Source: Dyella japonica DSM 16301 (lineage in GTDB: Bacteria; Pseudomonadota; Gammaproteobacteria; Xanthomonadales; Rhodanobacteraceae). Taken from it: a stretch of DNA of 46,071 bases. This document shows, piece after piece, positions 8,159 through 16,960 of this stretch; positions within the stretch are counted from its first letter, which is position 1; each line of letters starts with the position of its first letter. A program made the position numbers and the translations under genes. The stretch spans positions 97,645 to 143,715 of the forward strand of contig NZ_JPLA01000003.1 of the NCBI RefSeq assembly GCF_001010355.1, given 5' to 3'. Under the pieces are notes generated by a model. It was not told the origin of the DNA. It did not search any database and worked only from the letters and a program-made list of their open reading frames with translations.

Positions 8159-9133
8159 ATGGCCCAGATTTACGCCCGCATCACCGGCACCGGCAGCGCA
8201 CTGCCTGAGCGAGTGGTGACCAACGCCGATCTCGAGAAGATCGTCGAGACCAGTGACGAATGGATTGTCAGCCGCACCGGCATTCAGCGCCGCCACATCG
8301 CCGCCGAAGGCCAGACCACCGGCGACCTGGCTACCGAGGCCGCGGAGCGCGCCCTGGAAGCGGCCGGCGTCAAGGCGTCGGAGCTTGATCTGATCGTGCT
8401 CGGCACGACCACCCCGGACATCATTTTTCCGTCGACCGCCTGCCTGGTTCAGCATCGCCTGGGCGCCAACGGTTGCGCGGCGTTCGACGTCAATGCCGCC
8501 TGCTCGGGCTTCGTCTACGCGCTGGGCATTGCCGACAAGTTCATCCGCAGCGGCCAGTCCAAGAAAGTGCTGGTGATCGGCGCGGAAACGCTGACCCGCA
8601 TGGTCGACTGGACCGAGCGCGAAACCTGCGTGCTGTTCGGCGACGGCGCTGGCGCCGTGGTGCTGGAGGCCTCGGAAGAGCCGGGCATCTACGCCACGCT
8701 GCTGCATGCGGACGGTGGCTTTAAGCATCTGCTGTACAACCCGGTCGGTGTCTCGGTCGGCTTCAAGGACGAGCCCAACCACGGCGTGCGCATCAACATG
8801 GCCGGCCGTGAAGTGTTCAAGGTCGCCGTCAAGACGCTCGACTCGCTGGTCGATGAAACCTTGCAGGCCGCCGGCATGGACGAGTCGCAGATCGACTGGC
8901 TGATCCCGCACCAGGCCAACCTGCGCATCATCGAGGCAACCGCCAAGCGCCTGAAGATGCCGATGGAGCAGGTGATCGTCACCGTGCAGGAACACGCCAA
9001 TACCTCGTCCGGCTCGGTGCCGCTGGCGCTGGATTACGCGGTGCGTTCGGGCAAGGTCAAGCGTGGCCAGAATCTGTTGCTGGAAGCGTTTGGTGGCGGA
9101 TTCACGTGGGCGTCGGCGCTGCTGCGTTATTGA
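8159..9133 (+). CDS. fabH: Beta-ketoacyl-ACP synthase III
   Basis: 324 residues. FabH starts fatty-acid synthesis by condensing an acyl-CoA, usually acetyl-CoA, with malonyl-ACP in the cytoplasm. The catalytic triad is complete: Cys115 (NAACSGFVYAL), His251 (IPHQANLR) and Asn281 (HANTSSGS). The Gly-rich C-terminal loop EAFGGGFTWAS is also present. GGAAAG three bases before the ATG serves as ribosome binding site. It stands where plsX-fabH would be in E. coli, but plsX is not here. Its own terminator follows, so it may be expressed separately from fabD. Acyl-chain preference (straight or branched primers) cannot be read from sequence alone. Confidence 0.96.
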   Translation: MAQIYARITGTGSALPERVVTNADLEKIVETSDEWIVSRTGIQRRHIAAEGQTTGDLATEAAERALEAAGVKASELDLIVLGTTTPDIIFPSTACLVQHRLGANGCAAFDVNAACSGFVYALGIADKFIRSGQSKKVLVIGAETLTRMVDWTERETCVLFGDGAGAVVLEASEEPGIYATLLHADGGFKHLLYNPVGVSVGFKDEPNHGVRINMAGREVFKVAVKTLDSLVDETLQAAGMDESQIDWLIPHQANLRIIEATAKRLKMPMEQVIVTVQEHANTSSGSVPLALDYAVRSGKVKRGQNLLLEAFGGGFTWASALLRY

Positions 9134-9154
9134 TTGCCCCATCGCATGACATGC

Positions 9155-9185
9155 AAGGCCGCCTCCGGGGCGGCCTTTGTTTTTC
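9155..9185 (+). terminator. Rho-independent terminator after fabH
   Basis: Stem AAGGCCGCC (9155-9163) / GGCGGCCTT (9169-9177), loop TCCGG, then TGTTTTT. A strong, canonical terminator 21 bases after the fabH stop. Confidence 0.88.
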
Positions 9186-9186
9186 T

Positions 9187-9264
9187 GTAGGAGCGCACCC
9201 TGTGCGCGACCGGCCTCATGGCTGAATGAGGGGCGTTGCAGTCGCGCACAGGGTGCGCTCCCAC
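9187..9264. repeat. REP-like palindromic element between fabH and fabD
   Basis: 24-base arms at 9187-9210 and 9241-9264 are inverted copies with one mismatch, around a 30-base spacer. Each arm itself contains GCGCACCCTGTGCGC, an imperfect palindrome. Motifs of this GGAGCGCACC...GTGCGCGAC type recur between genes in many gammaproteobacteria as REP/BIME-like elements. It starts directly after the terminator T-tract. Only this copy is in the window, so repetitiveness is inferred from general knowledge. Confidence 0.75.
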
Positions 9265-9366
9265 ACAAAGCTGGATGGTCCCGTTTGTCACAATCGACCA
9301 AATACAGCTGCGTATGGCGCTGATTACTGGCACCATTCCGTTTTTCGATTTCAGAAAACCCCATCC

Positions 9367-10314
9367 ATGACCGATACCGCCGCTACGCTCGCTTTCGTTT
9401 TCCCGGGCCAGGGTTCGCAATCCGTGGGCATGCTGGCCGAGCTGGCCGCCGTGCATGCGGAAGTGAAGGCTACGTTCGACGAGGCATCGCAGGGCGCTGG
9501 CATCGACCTGTGGGCGCTCAGCCAGCAGGGTCCGGAAGAGGACCTCAATCGCACTGAGAACACGCAGCCGGCGCTGCTGGCCGCCAGCGTGGCGGTGTGG
9601 CGCGTGTGGCAGAAGCTCGGTGGCGCGACGCCGGCGCAGATGGCCGGCCACAGCCTGGGCGAGTACAGCGCGCTGGTGTGCGCTGGTGCGCTGTCGCTGC
9701 ATGACGCCGCTGCACTGGTCGCCGAGCGCGGCCGCCTGATGCAGGCCGCCGTGCCGCCGGGCGTCGGCGCGATGGCGGCCATTCTTGGTGGTGACGATGC
9801 GCAGATTGCCGCCGTGTGCGACGAAGTCGCAGACGGTCAGGTCGTCGCGCCCGCCAATTTCAATTCGCCCGGTCAGCTCGTCATCGCGGGCAATGCCGAA
9901 GCGGTGGATCGCGCGCTGGCCAAGCTGGCGGAGCAGGGCGTGAAGAAGGCCATCAAGCTGGCCGTGTCGGTGCCTTCGCATTGCGCACTGATGCGCGATG
10001 CGGCCGATCGGCTGGGGGAGCGCATGGCGTCGATCCACTGGACGTTGCCGTCCGTGCCGGTGGTGCAGAACGCCGAGGCGCGCAGCTACGACACGCTGGA
10101 AGACATCCGCGGCGCGCTGCAGCGCCAGCTGTACCTGCCGGTGCGCTGGACGCAATGCGTGCAGGCGCTGGTCGCAGGCGGCGCGACGCGCATCGCCGAA
10201 GCTGGCCCGGGCAAGGTGCTGGCCGGCCTGATCAAGCGCATCGACAAGAGCGTGGAAGCGCGCGCCATCGGTACGCCGGCCGAGCTGGAAGCTGCCCGCA
10301 CCGAGTGGGCCTGA
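9367..10314 (+). CDS. fabD: Malonyl-CoA:ACP transacylase
   Basis: 315 residues. FabD loads malonyl onto acyl carrier protein. Visible are the N-terminal FVFPGQGSQSVGML, the nucleophile elbow GHSLGEYSAL with Ser96, Arg121 for malonyl carboxylate binding (AERGRLMQ), His205 (SVPSHCALM) and the C-terminal EAGPGKVLAGL. ATG 9367 is chosen because family similarity begins there; the frame is open further upstream to 9226, but that part overlaps the REP element and is not FabD-like. The 233-base space before it holds the fabH terminator and the palindrome; I see no clear promoter in it. fabG follows after 67 bases. Confidence 0.96.
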   Translation: MTDTAATLAFVFPGQGSQSVGMLAELAAVHAEVKATFDEASQGAGIDLWALSQQGPEEDLNRTENTQPALLAASVAVWRVWQKLGGATPAQMAGHSLGEYSALVCAGALSLHDAAALVAERGRLMQAAVPPGVGAMAAILGGDDAQIAAVCDEVADGQVVAPANFNSPGQLVIAGNAEAVDRALAKLAEQGVKKAIKLAVSVPSHCALMRDAADRLGERMASIHWTLPSVPVVQNAEARSYDTLEDIRGALQRQLYLPVRWTQCVQALVAGGATRIAEAGPGKVLAGLIKRIDKSVEARAIGTPAELEAARTEWA

Positions 10315-10381
10315 GTCCCGCTACTTTCCCGATTCATGCGGCTGGACGGATCGCCGTCTAGCCATCCAAAGGAAATGACAG

Positions 10382-11125
10382 ATGAGCAAGACACTGCAAG
10401 GTGAAATCGCCCTCGTCACCGGCGCCAGCCGCGGCATCGGTGCGGCGATTGCGGATGAACTGGCGGCGCAGGGCGCCACGGTCATCGGCACCGCCACCAG
10501 CGACAGCGGTGCGGCGGCGATCGGCGAGCGTCTTGCCGCGCACGGCGGCCACGGCCGCATGCTCAACGTGACCGATGGCGCCTCCATCGATGCGCTGATC
10601 GACGGCATCGCCAAGGAATTCGGCCCGGTCTCGATCCTGGTCAACAATGCCGGCATCACCCGCGACCAGCTGCTGATGCGCATGCGCGATGAAGACTGGC
10701 AGGCCATCCTCGATACCAATCTCACCTCGGTGTACCGCGCCTCCAAGGCGGTGATGCGCGGCATGATGAAGGCGCGCAAGGGCCGCATCATCTCGATCGC
10801 CTCGGTGGTCGGCGTGACCGGCAACCCGGGCCAGGCCAACTACGCGGCGGCCAAGGCCGGCATCATCGCGTTCTCGAAGTCGCTGGCGCGCGAGATCGGT
10901 TCGCGTGGCATCACGGTGAATGTGGTGGCGCCGGGCTTCATCGATACCGATATGACACGTGCACTGCCCGAAGACGCCCGTACGGCGCTGCTGGGGCAGA
11001 TTGCGCTCGGTCATCTGGGTCAGGCGACGGATATTGCGAAGGCCGTGGGCTTTCTGGCGTCCCCGTCGGCGGCTTACATCACCGGCGAGACGCTGCATGT
11101 GAACGGCGGTATGTACATGCCGTAA
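10382..11125 (+). CDS. fabG: 3-oxoacyl-ACP reductase
   Basis: 247 residues, a short-chain dehydrogenase/reductase using NADPH to reduce 3-oxoacyl-ACP. Cofactor motif TGASRGIG (13-20), NNAGITRD near 88-95, and the catalytic Ser141 - Tyr154 - Lys158 (QANYAAAKAG), with the usual 13-residue Ser-Tyr spacing. The Gly-rich C-terminus GETLHVNGGMYMP is standard. Preceded by AAGGAAA nine bases before the ATG. Among several possible SDR genes, the fabD-acpP-fabF context makes FabG secure. Confidence 0.96.
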   Translation: MSKTLQGEIALVTGASRGIGAAIADELAAQGATVIGTATSDSGAAAIGERLAAHGGHGRMLNVTDGASIDALIDGIAKEFGPVSILVNNAGITRDQLLMRMRDEDWQAILDTNLTSVYRASKAVMRGMMKARKGRIISIASVVGVTGNPGQANYAAAKAGIIAFSKSLAREIGSRGITVNVVAPGFIDTDMTRALPEDARTALLGQIALGHLGQATDIAKAVGFLASPSAAYITGETLHVNGGMYMP

Positions 11126-11135
11126 GGCCTCAAGA

Positions 11136-11155
11136 AAGGGCGGCAAGCCCTTCTG
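11136..11155 (+). terminator. Possible weak terminator after fabG
   Basis: AAGGGC (11136-11141) / GCCCTT (11147-11152) with loop GGCAA, ten bases after the fabG stop. It is followed only by CTGTT, so termination would be inefficient. Confidence 0.35.
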
Positions 11156-11429
11156 TTGGCCCCCAATTGTTTGAAACGGCCGGATTGCCCTCCATCTATG
11201 GGGATGGGCCGTTCGGTGCGCCGGCGCGGGCCGGCTTAACACGGAGTTGTCGCAAGCTACATCGTTTTAGGCGACAATTGCTTCTTTCGCGCCGGCCCCG
11301 TGGCCTGCGTATCACCATTGCTGGCGGATCATGGCGGCCTCGCGGCTTAACCACTACAATCCGCCGGCCATATGTCGGCCTTATGTCCGGCGTTGATCAG
11401 GTAACTACTCCTTGGGAGGTATTGGCAAC
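11153..11429 (+). promoter_or_regulatory. fabG-acpP intergenic region with probable acpP promoter
   Basis: The fabG-acpP gap is 304 bases, the longest in the fab cluster. It contains a -10-like TACAAT at 11355-11360 with only a poor -35 (TGGCGG, 11332-11337, 17-base spacer), an inverted repeat TTGTCGC (11247-11253) / GCGACAA (11271-11277) around a 17-base loop that could be an operator, and the ribosome binding site GGGAGGT (11414-11420). A separate acpP promoter is expected because acyl carrier protein is needed at far higher level than the enzymes. A short open frame at 11167-11433 has no recognisable features and I do not call it. Confidence 0.4.
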
Positions 11430-11669
11430 ATGAGCACCATCGAAGAGCGCGTCAAGAAAATCGTCATCGAGCAGCTGGGCGTGAAGGAAGAGGAAGTCAC
11501 GGCGAACGCTTCGTTCGTGGACGATCTGGGCGCTGATTCGCTGGACACCGTCGAGCTGGTAATGGCCCTCGAGGAAGAGTTCGAGACCGAGATCCCGGAC
11601 GAAGAGGCCGAGAAGATCACCACGGTGCAGCAGGCTGTTGACTACATCAAGGCCCACACCAAGGAGTGA
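11430..11669 (+). CDS. acpP: Acyl carrier protein
   Basis: 79 residues, very acidic, four-helix ACP. The phosphopantetheine attachment site is Ser37 in [12 protein letters not shown]. It carries all intermediates of fatty-acid synthesis and donates acyl chains to lipid A and phospholipid enzymes. ATG 11430 follows GGGAGGT at ideal distance, a strong ribosome binding site fitting high expression; the frame is open from 11412 but that would bury the Shine-Dalgarno in coding sequence. A good terminator sits 50 bases after the stop. Confidence 0.97.
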   Translation: MSTIEERVKKIVIEQLGVKEEEVTANASFVDDLGADSLDTVELVMALEEEFETEIPDEEAEKITTVQQAVDYIKAHTKE

Positions 11670-11719
11670 TCGCTCTGCTGCGACGACGCCATGCGTCTGT
11701 CCACTAGCGATACCGGAAG

Positions 11720-11747
11720 CTGCGCCACATTGGCGCAGTTTTCGTTT
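11720..11747 (+). terminator. Rho-independent terminator after acpP
   Basis: Stem CTGCGCC (11720-11726) / GGCGCAG (11732-11738), loop ACATT, then TTTTCGTTT. It should separate the abundant acpP message from fabF; the remaining 129 bases before fabF then ought to hold a promoter or depend on read-through, but I see no clear consensus. Confidence 0.82.
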
Positions 11748-11876
11748 CTGCATTTTGCAACGTCCGATCCCGTATGGTGCGCACGGCGCACTGCACGGCC
11801 CGGATGACGTGGCCACGAATGACGCAGATTGCCTGCCGCCATCGACAGAGCCACGGATACACAAGGGAACATCAGC

Positions 11877-13115
11877 ATGAGCAAACGACGTGTGGTTGTA
11901 ACCGGGCTGGGCATCATTTCCCCGGTCGGCAACGATGTCGCGACCGCCTGGGACAATATCCTCAAGGGCGTCAGCGGCATCGGTGAGGTTACCCATTTCG
12001 ACGCCACCGCCTATGCCACGCGCATCGCCGGTCAGGTACGTGATTTCGATCCGGCGCAGTGGATTGCCCCGAAAGAGATCAAGAAGATGGATCCGTTCAT
12101 CCACTACGGCATCGCCGCGGGCACGCAAGCCCTGCGCGATTCCGGCCTGGAAGTGACGGAAGCGAACGCACCGCGCATCGGCGTGGCCGTGGCAGCCGGT
12201 ATCGGCGGCCTGCACACCATCGAACATACGTCGATCGAACTGCACGACAAGGGACCGCGTCGCGTGTCGCCGTTCTTCGTGCCGTCCTCGATCATCAACA
12301 TGGTGTCCGGTCACTTGTCGATCATGTACGGCCTGAAGGGCCCGAACATCGCCTGCGTCACCGCCTGCACCACCGGTACGCACAACATCGGCCTGGCCGC
12401 GCGCATGATCCAGTACGGCGATGCCGACGTGATGATCGCCGGCGGCGCCGAGTTCGCCACCACCGGTACGGCGATGGCGGGCTTCTGCTCGGCCAAGGCC
12501 ATGTCCACGCGCAACGACGAGCCGACCAAGGCCAGCCGTCCGTGGGACAAGGACCGCGATGGTTTCGTGCTGTCCGACGGCGCCGGCGTGCTGGTGCTGG
12601 AAGAGTACGAACACGCCAAGGCGCGCGGCGCGAAGATTTACGCGGAGCTGGTCGGTTTCGGCATGAGCGGCGACGCCTTCCACATCACCGCCCCGAGCGA
12701 AGGTGGCGAAGGTGCGGCGCGCAGCATGGATACGGCGCTGAAGGATGGCCATCTGAACCCGACCGACGTGCAATACGTCAACGCGCACGGCACCTCCACG
12801 CCGCTGGGCGACCTGGGTGAAGTGCTGGCCGCCAAGCGCGTGTTCGGCGACCACGCCTACAAGCTGGCGATGAGCTCGACCAAGTCGGCCACCGGTCACC
12901 TGCTCGGTGCCGCTGGCGGTGTGGAAGCGATCTTCACCATCCTCGCCCTGCGCGACCAGGTGCTGCCGCCGACCATCAACCTGGACGAGCCGGGCGAAGG
13001 CTGCGATCTGGATTTCGTGCCGCACATCGCGCGCGAAGCGAAGTTCGACGTGGCCATCTCCAACTCGTTTGGCTTCGGCGGCACCAACGGTACGCTGGCA
13101 TTCCGTCGCATTTGA
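11877..13115 (+). CDS. fabF: Beta-ketoacyl-ACP synthase II
   Basis: 412 residues, the condensing enzyme that elongates acyl-ACP with malonyl-ACP, including the 16:1 to 18:1 step. The Cys-His-His triad is Cys164 ([10 protein letters not shown]), His304 ([11 protein letters not shown]) and His341 ([12 protein letters not shown]). ATG 11877 ([12 protein letters not shown]) follows AAGGGA; the frame is open 48 bases further upstream without family similarity. Length and the C-terminal [14 protein letters not shown] fit FabF better than FabB. The pabB frame overlaps its stop, so fabF probably heads a long polycistron through holB. Confidence 0.96.
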   Translation: MSKRRVVVTGLGIISPVGNDVATAWDNILKGVSGIGEVTHFDATAYATRIAGQVRDFDPAQWIAPKEIKKMDPFIHYGIAAGTQALRDSGLEVTEANAPRIGVAVAAGIGGLHTIEHTSIELHDKGPRRVSPFFVPSSIINMVSGHLSIMYGLKGPNIACVTACTTGTHNIGLAARMIQYGDADVMIAGGAEFATTGTAMAGFCSAKAMSTRNDEPTKASRPWDKDRDGFVLSDGAGVLVLEEYEHAKARGAKIYAELVGFGMSGDAFHITAPSEGGEGAARSMDTALKDGHLNPTDVQYVNAHGTSTPLGDLGEVLAAKRVFGDHAYKLAMSSTKSATGHLLGAAGGVEAIFTILALRDQVLPPTINLDEPGEGCDLDFVPHIAREAKFDVAISNSFGFGGTNGTLAFRRI

Positions 13116-14473
13116 GCGAAGTGACCACGCTACATCGCAAGACCCTGCACGGCCGGCGCGATCTCCTCGCGCCGGCCGCTGCATTTCCGGGGCGCTATCC
13201 GGGCCTGCTGCAGAGCGTGACCCATGGTACGCCGCAGTCGCGCTACGACATTCTGTTCGCGTTTCCGCAGGAAGCGTTGACCCTGCGTGCCGATGGGCAA
13301 CTCATCGACGGTCAGGGCGAGTCGATGCAGGGCGGTTTTCTCGGCGCGCTGGATCAGGCATGGCGTGCGGCACGGTTGCCGCGTGATGACTCAAGCGATT
13401 TGCCGTTCCATGGCGGCTGGCTGCTGTTTCTCGCCTATGAGCTGGTTGGCGAGATCGAAACGCGCCTGCAGCTTCGTTCGTCGACGGTGTTGCCGACGGC
13501 AGTGGCAATGCGCTGTCCGGCGGCGGTGATCGTCGACCACGCGCGTGGCTGCACGGTGCTGGTGGCGGAGCAGGGGCATCACGATCTGCTCGATGCCATG
13601 GAAGCCGATCTCTGCGCAGCGATCGAACTGCCTGCGCTGCCTGCACCCGATGCGTGCAGCGAGGACGAGCCTGCGCTGTTTCTCGATGGCGTGGCGCGCA
13701 TCCATGAACATCTGCACGCCGGCGATATTTTCCAGGTGAATCTCTCGCGGGCCTGGCATGCGCATTACGCCAAGCCTGTTTCGCCTGCGCAGTTGTATCT
13801 GTCGCTGCGGCAAGCCAACCCGGCGCCGTTCGCGGGCCTGTTCCAGCAGCCCGAATGGGCGGTGGTGAGTTCCTCGCCCGAGCGTCTGGTCGAAGTGCGC
13901 GATGGCCTGGCGCAGACGCGTCCTATCGCCGGCACGCGGCCGCGCACGCCGGGCGACGACGACACCGCCCGCATCCTTGAACTTAGCACGCATCCCAAGG
14001 AGCGCGCCGAGCACGTGATGCTGATCGATCTCGAACGCAACGACCTGGGACGCGTCTGCGTGCCGGGTACGGTCGAAGTGAACGAGCTGATGGTGGTGGA
14101 GAGTTACGCCCACGTGCATCACATCGTGTCGAACGTGCGCGGTCGCCTGCGCGACGCGGTGACGCCGGGTGAAGTGATTGCCGCCACGTTCCCGGGTGGC
14201 ACCATCACGGGCTGTCCCAAGGTGCGCTGCATGGAGATCATCGCCGCGCTGGAAGATGCGCCGCGTGGCGCGTATACCGGCGCACTCGGCTACCTGGATC
14301 GCAACGGCGATCTCGATCTCAATATCCTGATCCGCACGTTCACCCTGGCAGGTTCCGACGTCACGCTGCGCGCAGGCGCGGGCATCGTGGCTGACTCGGT
14401 GGCGGATAAAGAGCTGGACGAAACGCGCGCCAAGGCGCGCGGTCTGCTGCGCGCATTGGGAGTGCAGGGCTGA
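13112..14473 (+). CDS. pabB: Aminodeoxychorismate synthase component I
   Basis: 453 residues, chorismate-binding family. With a glutaminase partner it converts chorismate to 4-amino-4-deoxychorismate for folate synthesis. Family motifs: [60 protein letters not shown] and [10 protein letters not shown]. Position 273 is Ala in PIAGT, where E. coli PabB has the nucleophilic Lys274 (PIKGT); Ala is the TrpE-type residue. The adjacent pabC and the position after fabF argue for PabB rather than TrpE. The likely start is TTG at 13112, which overlaps the fabF stop (TTGA); GTG 13121 is the alternative. The glutaminase gene (pabA/trpG) is not in the window. Confidence 0.88.
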   Translation: MSEVTTLHRKTLHGRRDLLAPAAAFPGRYPGLLQSVTHGTPQSRYDILFAFPQEALTLRADGQLIDGQGESMQGGFLGALDQAWRAARLPRDDSSDLPFHGGWLLFLAYELVGEIETRLQLRSSTVLPTAVAMRCPAAVIVDHARGCTVLVAEQGHHDLLDAMEADLCAAIELPALPAPDACSEDEPALFLDGVARIHEHLHAGDIFQVNLSRAWHAHYAKPVSPAQLYLSLRQANPAPFAGLFQQPEWAVVSSSPERLVEVRDGLAQTRPIAGTRPRTPGDDDTARILELSTHPKERAEHVMLIDLERNDLGRVCVPGTVEVNELMVVESYAHVHHIVSNVRGRLRDAVTPGEVIAATFPGGTITGCPKVRCMEIIAALEDAPRGAYTGALGYLDRNGDLDLNILIRTFTLAGSDVTLRAGAGIVADSVADKELDETRAKARGLLRALGVQG

Positions 14474-15297
14474 TGACGGACCGCGTACTGGTCAACGGTG
14501 CGCCGTCTGTCACCGTCTCGGCATTTGATCGCGGCTTGTCCTACGGCGACGGCCTGTTCGAAACCGTTCGCTTCGTCGATGGCGTGGCGCCACTGTGGCC
14601 GCGGCACATGGACCGTTTGCGCGAGAGCTGCATCCGCTTGCGCCTGCCAGCGCCCGACGCGCCGCAACTGGCACGCGAAGCGGCGCTGGTGATCGAAGGC
14701 ATGGACGATGCGGTCGTGCGCATCACGCTGACGCGCGGGCTTGGAGAGCGCGGCTATGCCCCGCCTCAGGCCGTTGCGCCGACCCGCGTGGTGACCGGCT
14801 TCGACGCGCCGGCCATGACCGGTGATGCCTATCGCGAGGGCCTGCGCGTGCGCTGGTGCGACACCCGCCTGGCCGCGCAGCCGCTGCTGGCCGGCATGAA
14901 GCACCTCAATCGCCTGGAGCAGGTGCTGGCGCGCGCCGAATGGTCCGATCCCACGGTGGCCGAAGGCCTGCTTTGCGATGCCGAGGGGCAAGTCATCTCG
15001 GGCACCATGAGCAATCTGTTCGCCGTGCTCGATGGCGCCCTGGTCACGCCGGCGCTGGACCGCTGCGGCGTGGCGGGCGTGGCTCGCGCCGAAATACTCG
15101 CCAGCCGCCCGGGTGTACGCATCCAGGGCCTGCGTCCGGTGGAGCTTGCCCGTGCCCGTGAGGTCTTCCTCAGTTCCAGCGTACGCGGCATCCTGCCTGT
15201 TCAGGCCGTGGGCGATACCGTGTATGTTGCCGGGCCGGTCACCCGCGCTTTGCAACAGCATTGGCGCGGCCTGGGTTTTCCGATGGAGCAGGCATGA
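14473..15297 (+). CDS. pabC: Aminodeoxychorismate lyase
   Basis: 274 residues, fold-type IV PLP enzyme that releases pyruvate from aminodeoxychorismate to give p-aminobenzoate. Signature DRGLSYGDGLFETVRF near the N-terminus, PLP lysine Lys143 (LAGMKHLNRLEQVLA), and the cofactor-phosphate loop region SGTMSNLFAV. Its ATG overlaps the pabB stop (TGATG). A branched-chain or D-amino acid aminotransferase shares the fold, but the pabB-pabC-mltG order makes lyase the clear choice. Confidence 0.94.
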   Translation: MTDRVLVNGAPSVTVSAFDRGLSYGDGLFETVRFVDGVAPLWPRHMDRLRESCIRLRLPAPDAPQLAREAALVIEGMDDAVVRITLTRGLGERGYAPPQAVAPTRVVTGFDAPAMTGDAYREGLRVRWCDTRLAAQPLLAGMKHLNRLEQVLARAEWSDPTVAEGLLCDAEGQVISGTMSNLFAVLDGALVTPALDRCGVAGVARAEILASRPGVRIQGLRPVELARAREVFLSSSVRGILPVQAVGDTVYVAGPVTRALQQHWRGLGFPMEQA

Positions 15298-16331
15298 GTG
15301 GACACAAGATGCAGGGGCGGGCGCTCTGGCGCAGCCTGATCGTGCTGGTGTTGCTGGCAGTCGCCGGTGGCGTCGCCTACGGATGGATGGATTACCAGCG
15401 TTTCGTCGGCACGCCGCTGGCGGTGTCGCCGCAGACGCCCAGCGTCGATGTGGCCAAGGGCAGCAGCCTGCGCGATGTGGTTGGTCAGTTGCGCGAGCAG
15501 CACGTGACCGAGACACGCCCGCTGTATTGGCGCGTGCTGGCCGAGCAACTGCGCGTGGCCGGCCGCTTGCATGCCGGCGAATATGCGCTGACCGCGGGCA
15601 TGACGCCGCGCGAGCTGTTGCTCAATATGGCCGCAGGCAAAGTCCTGCAGCGCAATTTCACCATCGTCGACGGCTGGAACTTCCGCGACCTGCGCCAGGC
15701 TTTGGCAAAGGCGGATCGTCTTAAGCAGGATGGTGCGGGCTTGGATGATGCCGCGCTGATGGCCAAGATCGGCGCGCCGGGCGAAATGCCCGAGGGACGC
15801 TTTCTGCCCGAGACCTATGCCTATGTGAAGGGCGACAGCGACCTGGACATCCTGCGCCGCGCGCACGCCGCGATGGCGAAGATGCTGGACTCGCTGTGGG
15901 CACAACGCGACAATGACGTGCCGCTGGCCACGCCGTATGACGCGCTGATCCTGGCCTCCATCGTGGAGAAGGAAACCGGCCGCGCCGATGAGCGTGCGCG
16001 CATCGCCGGTGTATTCGTGCGCCGGCTGCAGACGCATATGCTGCTGCAGACCGACCCCACGGTGATCTACGGCATGGGCGAGTCGTACACCGGCAATATC
16101 CACAAGTCCGACCTGACTACCGATACGCCGTACAACACTTATACCCGCGCCGGCCTGCCGCCGACGCCGATCGCCATGGCCGGCAAGCCCGCCATTGAAG
16201 CGGCCCTGCATCCGGCCCCGGGTTCGGAGCTTTACTTTGTGGCGCGTGGCGACGGCACGCATGTGTTCTCCAGTACGCTGGACGAGCACAATCGCAACGT
16301 GGCCTGTTTTCAGCTGAAGCGATGCCAATGA
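15294..16331 (+). CDS. mltG: Endolytic peptidoglycan transglycosylase
   Basis: 345 residues. One N-terminal membrane helix (SLIVLVLLAVAGGVAYGW) with the catalytic part in the periplasm. MltG (YceG) cleaves nascent glycan strands and is thought to end their polymerisation. The YceG domain shows GRFLPETYAY, LASIVEKETG with the catalytic Glu225 (E218 in E. coli), QTDPTVIYGMG and YNTYTRAGLPPTPIA. ATG 15294 overlaps the pabC stop (ATGA); an in-frame ATG at 15261 would overlap pabC more deeply and lacks support. Confidence 0.94.
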   Translation: MSGHKMQGRALWRSLIVLVLLAVAGGVAYGWMDYQRFVGTPLAVSPQTPSVDVAKGSSLRDVVGQLREQHVTETRPLYWRVLAEQLRVAGRLHAGEYALTAGMTPRELLLNMAAGKVLQRNFTIVDGWNFRDLRQALAKADRLKQDGAGLDDAALMAKIGAPGEMPEGRFLPETYAYVKGDSDLDILRRAHAAMAKMLDSLWAQRDNDVPLATPYDALILASIVEKETGRADERARIAGVFVRRLQTHMLLQTDPTVIYGMGESYTGNIHKSDLTTDTPYNTYTRAGLPPTPIAMAGKPAIEAALHPAPGSELYFVARGDGTHVFSSTLDEHNRNVACFQLKRCQ

Positions 16332-16960
16332 CACGAGGCAAGTTGATCACCCTTGAGGGCGGCGAAGGCGCCGGCAAGAGCACGCTGCTCGCTGGCCTGC
16401 AGCAGCACTTGCGCGCGCAGGGTGTGGATCTGGTGCAGACGCGCGAACCCGGCGGCACGCCGCTCGGTGAGGCAGTGCGGGCCATCGTGCTCGACCCGGC
16501 GCATCGCGGCATGTGCGCCGAATCCGAATTGCTGCTGATGTTCGCCTCGCGCGCGCAGCTGGTGCGCGAATGCATCGAACCGGCGCTGGCGGCGGGGCAG
16601 TGGGTGCTGTGCGACCGTTTCACCGATGCGAGCTATGCCTACCAGGGCGGTGGCCGCGGTGTGCCGAACGAGCGCATCGCCACGCTTGAACAATGGGCGA
16701 CGCACGGTCTGACGCCCGACCTGACCCTGTTGCTGGATCTTCCCGTCGCCACCGGACGTGCCCGCGCCGCTGGGCGCGGCGAAGCCGATCGCATCGAAGT
16801 CGAAGGCGATACCTTTTTTGAGCGCGTGCGTGCGGCTTATCGTGCGCGCGCCGCGGTGGAGCCGGTGCGCTTTCGCATCATCGACGCCACGCTGACGCCG
16901 CCGGAAGTGCTGGCTGCCGCCATCGATGCCACGCATCATCTATTCGGAGCCACCGCATGA
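16328..16960 (+). CDS. tmk: Thymidylate kinase
   Basis: 210 residues. Phosphorylates dTMP to dTDP with ATP. P-loop GGEGAGKST (11-19), substrate motif TREPGGTP (38-45), DRFTDASYAYQGGGRG (from 96) and an Arg-rich LID region (TGRARAAGRGEADR) as in E. coli-type enzymes. ATG 16328 overlaps the mltG stop (ATGA); ATG 16322 would add two residues and cannot be excluded. Co-transcribed with holB, also by ATGA overlap. Confidence 0.95.
   Translation: MTRGKLITLEGGEGAGKSTLLAGLQQHLRAQGVDLVQTREPGGTPLGEAVRAIVLDPAHRGMCAESELLLMFASRAQLVRECIEPALAAGQWVLCDRFTDASYAYQGGGRGVPNERIATLEQWATHGLTPDLTLLLDLPVATGRARAAGRGEADRIEVEGDTFFERVRAAYRARAAVEPVRFRIIDATLTPPEVLAAAIDATHHLFGATA

Noticed and set aside
11167..11433. 88-codon open frame between fabG and acpP
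   Set aside because: No ribosome binding site or family, runs over the acpP promoter region and Shine-Dalgarno.
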